Source: an uncultured Methanobrevibacter sp.
GTDB lineage: Archaea > Methanobacteriota > Methanobacteria > Methanobacteriales > Methanobacteriaceae
Assembly: GCF_902769175.1 (NCBI RefSeq)
Contig: NZ_CACXNW010000015.1
Location: 1-64,000 of the forward strand
Direction of reading: 5' to 3'
DNA length: 64,000 nt
Each line of letters opens with the position of its first letter. The first letter of the stretch is position 1. Shown one piece after another: positions 46,467 through 54,446 of this stretch. The notes beneath the pieces were generated by a model. That model did no database searches and was not told where the DNA came from. It saw nothing but the letters and a program-made list of their open reading frames with translations. The position numbers and the translations under genes are program-made.

Positions 46467-47342
46467 CTATTGAATATCAGCAACAGATACACTTAATTCA
46501 GGATCGGCATTTCCAAATACTGTAAAGTTTGATATATACCTTGCTGGAGCAAAAATATCATCTCCATCATAATCAACAACAGCATCGTATTGCCCCTGAG
46601 CCAAATTAGCAATCTTTACACTACCAAATCCATCAACAAATTTAATTGGAACGGTTTTTGAATTGTTCAACTTAATATTAGCTGTGCCATTGAATCTTTT
46701 ATCTGCATTAACATTAATAACAACATCTTTTCCATAAGTGATATTATCAATATATTTAATGTTAAAATTAGGCCTAAGCTTTCTTACAGTGAATGTTGTA
46801 GTGATTTCCTGTGGATCAAATTTTGAAGTGCCAATGGTGTAAATCTTGACCTCATAAGTTCCAGGCTTCAAATCATACTCATGAAATTGATATTTCATAT
46901 AACCATTCTCAATACCAACCCCATAAGGGCCTATGAAATCAGGACATTCCATTCTAATTAAAGCCAAAAGCCCCTCATCCGCCCAAACTTCCACAACAGG
47001 CACTTCGCCATAGTCAATATCCGCTATACGTGCCCTTAAATCGGGAAAAGCTTTTGATAGATTAACTTGAGAACTGTGGACATCACTACAATTTACAGGA
47101 TTAATGTCTGAACCATTTACAACCTTTGTCTTATTGTCACTGCCACCATCATTATCCAAATCTTCAGCAGGATTAATGTCAATGCCAGTGAAGTTTGAAT
47201 CATCCACTAAACTATTTGTTTCATTTTCTTGATTGACATATTTAGTATTGCCACCATGATTTAAGTCAATAGCACCTAAAGGTGTTAAACAAAACATGGC
47301 AATAATAAATATGCAAGCAAATTTTAAAAAAGATTTTTTCAT
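46467..47342 (-). CDS. Secreted Ig-like repeat protein, N-terminal fragment
   Basis: The 291-residue frame starts with a signal peptide (MKKSFLKFACIFIIAMFCLT, Ala-Ile-Asp cleavage region), then a Thr/Asn-rich stretch, and two Ig-like repeats (DIDYGEVPVVEVWADEG, LKPGTYEVKIYTIG, TYGKDVVINVNAD). It ends at TAG 46467-46469 within a repeat. The start is the ATG 47340-47342 behind GTGGT. It resembles Methanobrevibacter adhesin-like proteins and is probably attached to the cell surface. The promoter carries the inverted repeat shared with the protease gene. Confidence 0.72.
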   Translation of the reverse strand: MKKSFLKFACIFIIAMFCLTPLGAIDLNHGGNTKYVNQENETNSLVDDSNFTGIDINPAEDLDNDGGSDNKTKVVNGSDINPVNCSDVHSSQVNLSKAFPDLRARIADIDYGEVPVVEVWADEGLLALIRMECPDFIGPYGVGIENGYMKYQFHEYDLKPGTYEVKIYTIGTSKFDPQEITTTFTVRKLRPNFNIKYIDNITYGKDVVINVNADKRFNGTANIKLNNSKTVPIKFVDGFGSVKIANLAQGQYDAVVDYDGDDIFAPARYISNFTVFGNADPELSVSVADIQ

Positions 47343-47389
47343 AATAATTACCACAATTTTTTTAATTATAATTTAATTTCTATAAGACA

Positions 47390-47429
47390 ACATATAAATT
47401 ATTTTTTGCATGCAAGTGAATACTTGCAT
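47390..47429 (-). promoter_or_regulatory. Operator-like inverted repeat upstream of the Ig-like gene
   Basis: ATGCAAGT-GAAT-ACTTGCAT (47410-47429) is a perfect eight-base inverted repeat with a four-base spacer. On the minus strand TTTATATG (about 47391-47398), a probable TATA box, follows 12 bases later. This is the same element and layout as at 22129-22165. Confidence 0.55.
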
Positions 47430-47727
47430 ATAAATCCAATATAAACAACAATTAAAAGTGCATTAACTAAAAAAACTAATATTCTTCTTTTAAAAGAAAA
47501 ACTTTTATGATTAAATGAAAAAAATAAACAGCAATTAGGCATTATATAAAATCAAACATTCAACTAAAAAAACAATAAGTATTATAATATAATAAGAAGT
47601 AATATAAATAATAAGGTATCTAATATTTGATTAAAATGACATCAAAAGATAAGATAATTTTAATCAAAAAAATGCGAAAATATTTTAAAGGGAATGATAA
47701 ATAAAATAATCGATTAGGAGGAATTTG
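47430..47727. other. Divergent spacer between the Ig-like gene and the GlmU-like gene
   Basis: About 300 bases of A/T-rich DNA with no open frame. It should hold the plus-strand promoter of the nucleotidyltransferase gene, and a strong AGGAGG ribosome binding site (47716-47721) is at its right end. Confidence 0.5.
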
Positions 47728-49044
47728 GTGAAAGCTATAATCTTAAGTGCAGGTGAAGGAACAAGAATGAGACCATTGACTCTCACAAAACCTAAAACAA
47801 TGTTGCCTGTTGCTGGAAAACCTATTGTTCAATATAATATAGAGGCACTACGTGATTGTGGTGTTACAGACATTCTTCTTATAGTAGGATATAAAGAGGA
47901 AATAGTCAGAAATTACTTTAAGGATGGTCATGAATTTGGAGTTAACATCTCTTATGCAACCCAAAGCACTTTAAAAGGAACTGCAGATGCTATTGGCTAT
48001 GGAAAAGACTTCATTGAAGACAGCTTAATCAGCCTTAATGGAGACATTATCCTTGATGTTGAAATACTTAGAGAAATCATTGGAGATTATGAAGAGTCAA
48101 AGCCAGACACATTAATGGTATTGACAGAAGTAGATGATCCAAGTGCATTTGGCGTAGTTGAATTAGATGGAGAAAATGTCATAAAGATTGTAGAAAAACC
48201 TAAAAGGGAAGAAGCTCCAAGCAATTTAATCAATACTGGAATTTACATTTTCAATAAGGACATTTTTGATAAGATTGAGAAGACAGAACTTTCCCCAAGA
48301 GGAGAATATGAGATTACCGATTCATTAACCTTACAAATAGCTGATGGAAAAATAGTTAAAGGACATAAAACCACTAAAGAATGGAAAGATATTGGAAAAC
48401 CATGGGAATTGATTGAAACCAATGAAGAATTGCTTAATCACATTAAAGGAGAAATCAAGGGAACTGTTGAAGAAGGAGCTACACTTCATGGTGAAGTATT
48501 CTTAGATGAAGGCAGCCTTATCCGTTCTGGAGTATACATTAAAGGACCTGTATACATTGGTAAAAACTGTGATATTGGACCTAACTCCTATATTAGAGGA
48601 AATTCCTACTTTGGAGACAATGTCCACATTGGCAATGCTGTAGAAATCAAAAACTCAATAATTATGGAAAACACCAATGTAAGCCATTTAAGTTATGTTG
48701 GTGACTCTGTCTTAGGTTCTAACTGTAATATTGCAGCTGGAACAAATATTGCTAACTTACGTTTTGACAATAAGACTGTGAAAACAACCATTAAGAATAA
48801 GAAAACAGATACTGGAAGACGTAAATTAGGTGCAATTGTAGGAGACTCTGTAAAAACTGGAATTAACTCAAGCTTAAGCCCAGGAGTTAAAATAGGAGTA
48901 AGAGCTACAATTGGTTCTGGCGTTCTATTATATGAAGACTTGGAATCTGACATGAGAGTTTTGGTAAAGCAAGAGCACATTTTCCAAAACAAGAAGGAAA
49001 CTGGACAAATCTCTCTTGAAGAAGCAGAGGAAAAGCAAGAATAA
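47728..49044 (+). CDS. Bifunctional sugar-1-phosphate nucleotidyltransferase/acetyltransferase (GlmU-like)
   Basis: The protein (438 residues) has an N-terminal nucleotidyltransferase domain with the signature LSAGEGTRMRPLTLTKPKTMLPVAGKPI and a C-terminal left-handed beta-helix (from about residue 245, IGKNCDIGPNSYIRGNSYFG). This is the archaeal GlmU layout, making UDP-GlcNAc from glucosamine-1-phosphate. I place the start at GTG 47728, six bases after AGGAGG; the TTG one codon earlier is less well placed. The gene is followed by the carbonic anhydrase-like gene with good spacing and its own ribosome binding site. Confidence 0.88.
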   Translation: MKAIILSAGEGTRMRPLTLTKPKTMLPVAGKPIVQYNIEALRDCGVTDILLIVGYKEEIVRNYFKDGHEFGVNISYATQSTLKGTADAIGYGKDFIEDSLISLNGDIILDVEILREIIGDYEESKPDTLMVLTEVDDPSAFGVVELDGENVIKIVEKPKREEAPSNLINTGIYIFNKDIFDKIEKTELSPRGEYEITDSLTLQIADGKIVKGHKTTKEWKDIGKPWELIETNEELLNHIKGEIKGTVEEGATLHGEVFLDEGSLIRSGVYIKGPVYIGKNCDIGPNSYIRGNSYFGDNVHIGNAVEIKNSIIMENTNVSHLSYVGDSVLGSNCNIAAGTNIANLRFDNKTVKTTIKNKKTDTGRRKLGAIVGDSVKTGINSSLSPGVKIGVRATIGSGVLLYEDLESDMRVLVKQEHIFQNKKETGQISLEEAEEKQE

Positions 49045-49115
49045 ATTAAATACAAAAATCACATTAATTAATTTATAAATTAATTAAAAAAAAAAAACTA
49101 AAAGAGGAGTATATT

Positions 49116-49592
49116 ATGAAACTCAATGAACCCGTAAAAATATTCCCTGGCGCACAAGTACTTGGCGATGTTGAAATTGGTGGAAACTGTTCCATTTGGC
49201 ATGGTGCGGTTATTCGAGGAGATGTAGGACCTATAAGAATTGGAAAAAACTCAAATGTCCAAGACAACTGTGTATTGCACACTTCAGCAAACTTGACCCT
49301 TAAGATTGGAGATTATGTATCTGTTGGACATGGTGCAGTAGTTCATGGATGTGAAATAGGAGACAACGTTCTTATAGGAATGAACGCTACTGTATTGAAT
49401 GGCGCTAAAATTGGAAAGAATTCAATAGTAGGTGCTGGAGCAGTAGTAAGCGAAAATAAGGAATTTCCAGAAAATAGCCTAATATTAGGAGTTCCTGGAA
49501 AGCTTGTTAAGGAAACTACACAAGAGCAAAGGGACCATATTCTTTGGAATGCAAAGCATTATGTTGAGCTTGCAAATGAATATGAGGACTAA
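49116..49592 (+). CDS. Gamma-class carbonic anhydrase-like protein
   Basis: The 158-residue protein is a left-handed beta-helix of the gamma-carbonic anhydrase/PaaY type. The three zinc histidines are present in NVQDNCVLHTSAN and VGHGAVVHGCEIGDN. It may interconvert CO2 and bicarbonate, though other family members are acetyltransferases, and this cannot be told apart by eye. GAGGAG precedes the ATG. It follows the GlmU-like gene and could be cotranscribed. Confidence 0.85.
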   Translation: MKLNEPVKIFPGAQVLGDVEIGGNCSIWHGAVIRGDVGPIRIGKNSNVQDNCVLHTSANLTLKIGDYVSVGHGAVVHGCEIGDNVLIGMNATVLNGAKIGKNSIVGAGAVVSENKEFPENSLILGVPGKLVKETTQEQRDHILWNAKHYVELANEYED

Positions 49593-49746
49593 GCCATTTC
49601 AATAAATCCCAAAAACAAAAACATTATAAGAAAAATTTATAAATCATTATAAATTTTCTTAATTTCTCTTTTTTTTAAATTTTTTACATTATTAAAAAAT
49701 TACATTTTATAAAATTATCAATAATTAGACTAAAGAAGGTAAAATA

Positions 49747-50871
49747 ATGAAAGCACGTAAAGCAGTAGAGGAATTAGACCCTTATGTTCCTGGAAGATCC
49801 AAAGAGGAAATTGCACAAGAGTTTGGAGTAAAGAAAGAAGATATCATCAAATTAGGGTCTAATGAAAATCCATGGGGACCATCTCCAAAAGTAAAGGAAG
49901 CGATTGAGAAAGAACTTGCAAATATAAACAGATATCCTGAATCCGATTTGGAAGAGCTTAAAAAGGAGTTTGCAAGATACTCTAATGTAAAGCCAGAGCA
50001 AATTGTTGTTGGAGGAGATGGAGCAGACGAAATTATAGACACATTAGCAAAAACATTTATCAAACCTGGCGACGAATTTATAGTCCCTTTACCTTCTTAT
50101 ATGTATTATGAATTCTTATTCAAACCATATGGAGCAATTCCAAACTATGCAAAATGGAATTTAGAAACAAATACTTTGGATTTAGACTCTGTGCTTAATG
50201 CAATCAATGAAAAAACAAAAATGCTATTCTTATGCACTCCAAACAACCCAACTGGAGCATTAATTAGTCAAGATCAATTAAGAGCAATTTTAGATAAGAC
50301 AAACAAGTCCAAAGGAGGAGCATGTGATGCATTAGTTGTAATAGATGAAGCATACTTTGAGTACTCTGAAACCACCAATGTAAACCTTTTAGATGAATAT
50401 GACAATATTTTCATCATCAGAACAATGTCTAAAGTAATGGGACTTGCAGGAATGAGAATTGGATATGGTATTTCAAGTAAGGAAATCATTGAATACATGC
50501 ACAGAATCAAGCCTGTTTTCTCCCTTACAAAACTTTCCTATGTAGCTGCACTTACAACAATAAAAGACACAGAATATATTGAAAAATCAATCAGGGATGG
50601 AATTGAAAGCAGAGATTTCCTATATGATGAAATATCTAAAATGAAATCTGTTAAGGTCTATAAATCATATTCCAATTTTATGCTAATCGACATCCACAAT
50701 ACAGGATTTACAGCAGCAGAGATTACAAAAGAATTCATGAAAAGAGGAATGATTGTAAGAGACTGCACATCATTTAAAGGATTAGATGAATATTATTTTA
50801 GAATAAGCATTTGCACATTGGAAGAAGATAAAAAATTCCTTGATGTTATGAGAGAAATCTTAAATGAATAA
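49747..50871 (+). CDS. hisC: Histidinol-phosphate aminotransferase
   Basis: The 374-residue protein is a PLP aminotransferase of the HisC type. It has [19 protein letters not shown], the core [25 protein letters not shown], and the PLP lysine in [19 protein letters not shown]. It makes histidinol phosphate in histidine synthesis. It precedes nrdG, and the last 45 bases of the coding sequence are duplicated in degenerate form just after the stop. Confidence 0.92.
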   Translation: MKARKAVEELDPYVPGRSKEEIAQEFGVKKEDIIKLGSNENPWGPSPKVKEAIEKELANINRYPESDLEELKKEFARYSNVKPEQIVVGGDGADEIIDTLAKTFIKPGDEFIVPLPSYMYYEFLFKPYGAIPNYAKWNLETNTLDLDSVLNAINEKTKMLFLCTPNNPTGALISQDQLRAILDKTNKSKGGACDALVVIDEAYFEYSETTNVNLLDEYDNIFIIRTMSKVMGLAGMRIGYGISSKEIIEYMHRIKPVFSLTKLSYVAALTTIKDTEYIEKSIRDGIESRDFLYDEISKMKSVKVYKSYSNFMLIDIHNTGFTAAEITKEFMKRGMIVRDCTSFKGLDEYYFRISICTLEEDKKFLDVMREILNE

Positions 50872-50917
50872 GGATAAGAAATTCTTAGAAATGATGAAGG
50901 AAAACTTAAATGAATAA
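50827..50917 (+). repeat. Degenerate duplication of the hisC 3' end
   Basis: The last 45 bases of hisC (50827-50871, [14 protein letters not shown]-stop) recur at 50873-50917 and would encode DKKFLEMMKENLNE-stop. Many differences are conservative in protein terms, so the copy looks old and may once have been read as a tail. Confidence 0.8.
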
Positions 50918-50948
50918 TTAAATATTGAATTTTTTGAGGATTGAAAAA

Positions 50949-51659
50949 ATGGAATATAGTGTAACAGTAACATCATCAATTGAATACCCTAAAAATATGT
51001 CATTTGTAATATTTTTAGCAAAATGCCCTCTTAGATGTCCTTATTGTAGCAATAGTGAAATATTGGAAGAAGGAACTGAAATCAGCTTGGAAGAGATTAA
51101 AGAGAAGATTGATGATTCTGCACTATTTATGGATGCAGTTGTGGTTTCAGGAGGAGAACCTTTAGTGCAATATGAGGATGTTATTGAAATCTTCAAATAC
51201 GTTAGGGAAATAGGACTTAAAACCAAATTGGATACAAGTGGAGTTTACCCTAACAGATTAAGGGAAGTTTTGGATTTAGGATTGGTTGACTATGTAGCTA
51301 TGGATGTCAAGGCTCCTTTTGATAAGTATACTGATGTTATCAATGCAGATATTGGAGAGAAGGTAAGGGAATCTATGGAAATCGTAAATGAATATGATAA
51401 TATTACCTTAGAATGCAGAACCACATATTGTCCAAAATTGCTTAGCGAAGAGGATTTGTTTACAATCGTTGATGAGGTGGATTGTGACCTATACACTATA
51501 CAGCAATTTAGAAACAGATGCGTATTGGATGAATCCTTAGCAGAAGCTGAAGAGCCAAATCCTCACGACATGGAAGATATTGCAAAAAGAATCAAAAAAA
51601 CACATCCAGACCAAGACATAAATGTAAAAACTGCAGAATTTGGTCAAAGAAGCATCTAA
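50949..51659 (+). CDS. nrdG: Radical SAM anaerobic ribonucleotide reductase activase
   Basis: The protein (236 residues) has the radical SAM cluster motif CPLRCPYCSN (CxxxCxxC), followed by VVSGGEPLVQ. It resembles the activating enzyme that makes the glycyl radical in anaerobic ribonucleotide reductase, though this family also includes pyruvate-formate-lyase activases. ATG 50949-50951 follows GAGG with suitable spacing. The TTG eight codons earlier has none. It follows the duplicated hisC tail. Confidence 0.85.
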   Translation: MEYSVTVTSSIEYPKNMSFVIFLAKCPLRCPYCSNSEILEEGTEISLEEIKEKIDDSALFMDAVVVSGGEPLVQYEDVIEIFKYVREIGLKTKLDTSGVYPNRLREVLDLGLVDYVAMDVKAPFDKYTDVINADIGEKVRESMEIVNEYDNITLECRTTYCPKLLSEEDLFTIVDEVDCDLYTIQQFRNRCVLDESLAEAEEPNPHDMEDIAKRIKKTHPDQDINVKTAEFGQRSI

Positions 51660-51810
51660 AATTCATATTGAAAACTTAAGAAATGGATAAGCTAGAAAAA
51701 TAAATAGATAAGTTTATTAATTTTTCTATAAAGATAATAATATAATTAAGGATACTTAATTATTTATTTAAAGACTATTTTTTTAATAAGTCTCCAAAAA
51801 AGGTGATAAA

Positions 51811-52947
51811 ATGCCAATCATGTCCTTTGGAAGTCAGAACATAAATATAATCACAAATAAAAAAGCAATGACTATAAGGAAGCTATGGAAAACACCTTTA
51901 AAAGTTGGAGACAGACTTCATTGCTATTGGAATTTAGCTTCCAAAGAAAAAAAGAAGATTTTTGAAGCTAAAGTCATTGATGTCAAGACACTTCCTTTTA
52001 AGGAAATAAAAAACAATGACAAATTAGCTCAGGAAGAAGGATACGAAGATGCAAAGGAGATGGTTAGGGAATTCAAAAAGATGTATCCCAATAAGATCTC
52101 CAATGATGACTTGTTCCAAGTAATCTATTTTGAAAAATTAGACATCAATAAATGGAAAGGGGAAAAGATAGATCAAAAGGAGATGATTACCCAAAGGGCA
52201 GACATCTTGTTTGATACAGGAAAGTATGACAAATCAGTATTATGCTATAATGCTGCATTGAAAATAGACCCTAATGATGTTTATCTTTTAAACAAAAAAG
52301 GAGACAACTTAAGCAGACTCGACCGTTTCGATGAGTCAATTGAATGTTATAACAAGGCTTTGGAAATCGAAGGGGACAATGAATACATTTGGAACAATAA
52401 GGCAATAGCTATGCTTAACTCTGGAAATATAGAGGAAGCATTGATAGCAAGTGATGGGGCATTGGAGGCAAACCCTGACAACCCAGTGGTTCTTTACTGG
52501 AGAGGATTCATTTTAGAGATTTTAGCAGAATTCGATAAGGCTTTGGAAGTTTATGACAAGCTAATCACAATAGATGACTCAAACCCTGAAGTTTGGAATG
52601 CACGTGGAAATGTATTGACAGATATGGAAAGACCTGAAGAGGCATTGGAATCATATGATAAAGCTTTGGAATTATGTCTTGAAGATTCTGAAATAGATGC
52701 AACTGCACAAAACAGAAAAGGAAACGCATTATTGGACCTTGGTAGGTTCGAAGAGGCAATTGACTGTTATGATAAGGCAATAGAACTTGAACCAAGAAAC
52801 ACTTCATTCCTACTTAACAAAGGTGTTGTATTGATGGAGATTGATAAATTTGATGAAGCTGAAATACTATTCACCAAAGTGCTTGCCCTTGATCCATCAA
52901 ATGATGATGCAAGAGTTCTAAAAATGGAATGCTTGGAAAATATGTAG
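51811..52947 (+). CDS. ASCH-domain and TPR-repeat fusion protein
   Basis: This 378-residue protein begins with an ASCH domain (residues about 1-115: TIRKLWKTPLKVGDRLHCYW and later EEGYEDAKEMVREFKKMYPN), a fold linked to RNA or ligand binding. It then has about seven tetratricopeptide repeats (for example FDESIECYNKALEIEGDN, FEEAIDCYDKAIELEPRN). TPRs hold protein partners, so the ASCH part may be targeted to a complex. The role is unknown. It is convergent with the helicase cassette and might belong to it only by location. Confidence 0.8.
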   Translation: MPIMSFGSQNINIITNKKAMTIRKLWKTPLKVGDRLHCYWNLASKEKKKIFEAKVIDVKTLPFKEIKNNDKLAQEEGYEDAKEMVREFKKMYPNKISNDDLFQVIYFEKLDINKWKGEKIDQKEMITQRADILFDTGKYDKSVLCYNAALKIDPNDVYLLNKKGDNLSRLDRFDESIECYNKALEIEGDNEYIWNNKAIAMLNSGNIEEALIASDGALEANPDNPVVLYWRGFILEILAEFDKALEVYDKLITIDDSNPEVWNARGNVLTDMERPEEALESYDKALELCLEDSEIDATAQNRKGNALLDLGRFEEAIDCYDKAIELEPRNTSFLLNKGVVLMEIDKFDEAEILFTKVLALDPSNDDARVLKMECLENM

Positions 52948-53244
52948 TCTCTTTTTAAATTTTTATCTCAAATTTTTGCTATTTTTTACTTTTAGAGAAT
53001 ATGAATTTTTATAATTTTAATCTATATCTTGCTATTTTTTACTACTTTTATAATAATTAATTGGTTTATGTAGATTATGGAATTGATAATAAATAAAAAA
53101 TGAATTTGAATTAATTTAATTGAAAATAAGATTAATTAAAAATAGGTTTACTATATATAACTATGATTTAATAATAGCTAAAATTAAAATAATGAAAGGA
53201 AAATTTGTTATGAAAAATAGAAAAATAATAGATAAACAATTTAG
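52948..53244. other. Convergent A/T-rich spacer
   Basis: No open frame is visible. TTGCTATTTTTTACT occurs twice (52975 and 53028). T-runs after the TPR gene act as its terminator. Confidence 0.45.
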
Positions 53245-54441
53245 TTATCTATTATAAAATTCATTAATTCTTGGAATGAAAACTTTTTTAAATTTTTCCA
53301 CATTATTACTATGCCAAGTAAATGCATCTTCCCATTCCTCCTTATTTTTTACATTATTTCTATGAGTAATGAAAATATCTGAAAACCATTTACCTTCCTT
53401 CCAATTTAAACTGCAACCAAATTCTTCTTCAATTTCTCTTTTTTGGGAAATAAAGAAATTGTATATGCTCTTATTTAATGCAAGAGTTATTTTAATCTGA
53501 TGTTTATTATGATAGGCATTTAAAATAAAACGTACTTCATCCCATGCATAATTATTCAAAACAAATGGATAATGAGACCAAGGATGATGAACATCCATTG
53601 GGAAAAGATTTGATTTATCTAAACGATAATCTAATTCTTTCCAATATTGTGCACGAAGATTTTCAGAATCCATAACTTTAGGATTCTTTAAACAGAAATC
53701 TTTTATTAAAGAAGAGAATACATCATAAAACCTCTTTGCAACAGAAATATGCCAATGCATAGCATCTTCCCATAAATCCTTATTATTAATATCGGTTAAA
53801 TTATAAATAACAATCTGATAAGGGTTAGAAAGATTTTCTCCTTTTACTTTAAAGCCCAATTCTTTTTCAATGTGATCTAATTTATTTTCTAAGAACTTAT
53901 ATAAATCGCCATTCCAAGCAATAAAAAGTTTCACTTTAATATAGCCAGCAAAAATCATCATTTCTATACGTGCTAAATTTAATGGTATATCATCAATAGG
54001 CATCCAAAAAATATGATTATTAAACTTAATAAAATGTCCATCAAATAGATTATTTTCAATAATCTTACTTCCTACATTTTGCCAGTAATCCTGAACATCA
54101 CAAATATCATTTACATTTGCAGTAATTCTTTCTGCTTCTTTATTGTCCCAAATATTACCGTCCCATATTTCAGACCTTATTGGAAAAATAAACTTTTCAT
54201 TTAAACCTTTTAAAACTGGGTCTTCTCCTGAATCAGAAGACAAAGTAGAATTAAGTAGGGAATTTTCATCTTCCAAATCCAAATTCTCAAGCCTTAAATC
54301 CTGTCCACAATTATAACAAAACTTAGAACCTTTAATAACTAATTCAGCACCACAATTAAAACAATATTTTAATTTAATATCCATCTCTTCATCAACCCTT
54401 AAATCTTCTTGTGAATTATTTTCATAATTATCATTTTCCAA
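53245..54441 (-). CDS. Zinc-ribbon protein with two DUF4268-like domains
   Basis: The 398-residue protein has an N-terminal zinc ribbon (CFNC at 27-30, CYNC at 42-45), then two copies of a DUF4268-like domain (about 115-260 and 265-398), each ending in a W-E-D-A-x-x-W-H line (KDLWEDAMHWHISVAKRFYDVF and EEWEDAFTWHSNNVEKFKKVF, differing by spacing). DUF4268 occurs in restriction or defence settings but has no proven activity. The only starts in frame are TTG 54441 and non-standard codons upstream, and there is no clear ribosome binding site. The upstream helicase may therefore be frameshifted or the gene translationally coupled. Confidence 0.7.
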   Translation of the reverse strand: MENDNYENNSQEDLRVDEEMDIKLKYCFNCGAELVIKGSKFCYNCGQDLRLENLDLEDENSLLNSTLSSDSGEDPVLKGLNEKFIFPIRSEIWDGNIWDNKEAERITANVNDICDVQDYWQNVGSKIIENNLFDGHFIKFNNHIFWMPIDDIPLNLARIEMMIFAGYIKVKLFIAWNGDLYKFLENKLDHIEKELGFKVKGENLSNPYQIVIYNLTDINNKDLWEDAMHWHISVAKRFYDVFSSLIKDFCLKNPKVMDSENLRAQYWKELDYRLDKSNLFPMDVHHPWSHYPFVLNNYAWDEVRFILNAYHNKHQIKITLALNKSIYNFFISQKREIEEEFGCSLNWKEGKWFSDIFITHRNNVKNKEEWEDAFTWHSNNVEKFKKVFIPRINEFYNR

Positions 54442-54446
54442 AACTT

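Noticed and set aside
46467-46469. TAG read as pyrrolysine in the Ig-like gene
   Set aside because: No pyl genes are in the window and the codon sits where sister repeats have tyrosine; a nonsense change is simpler.
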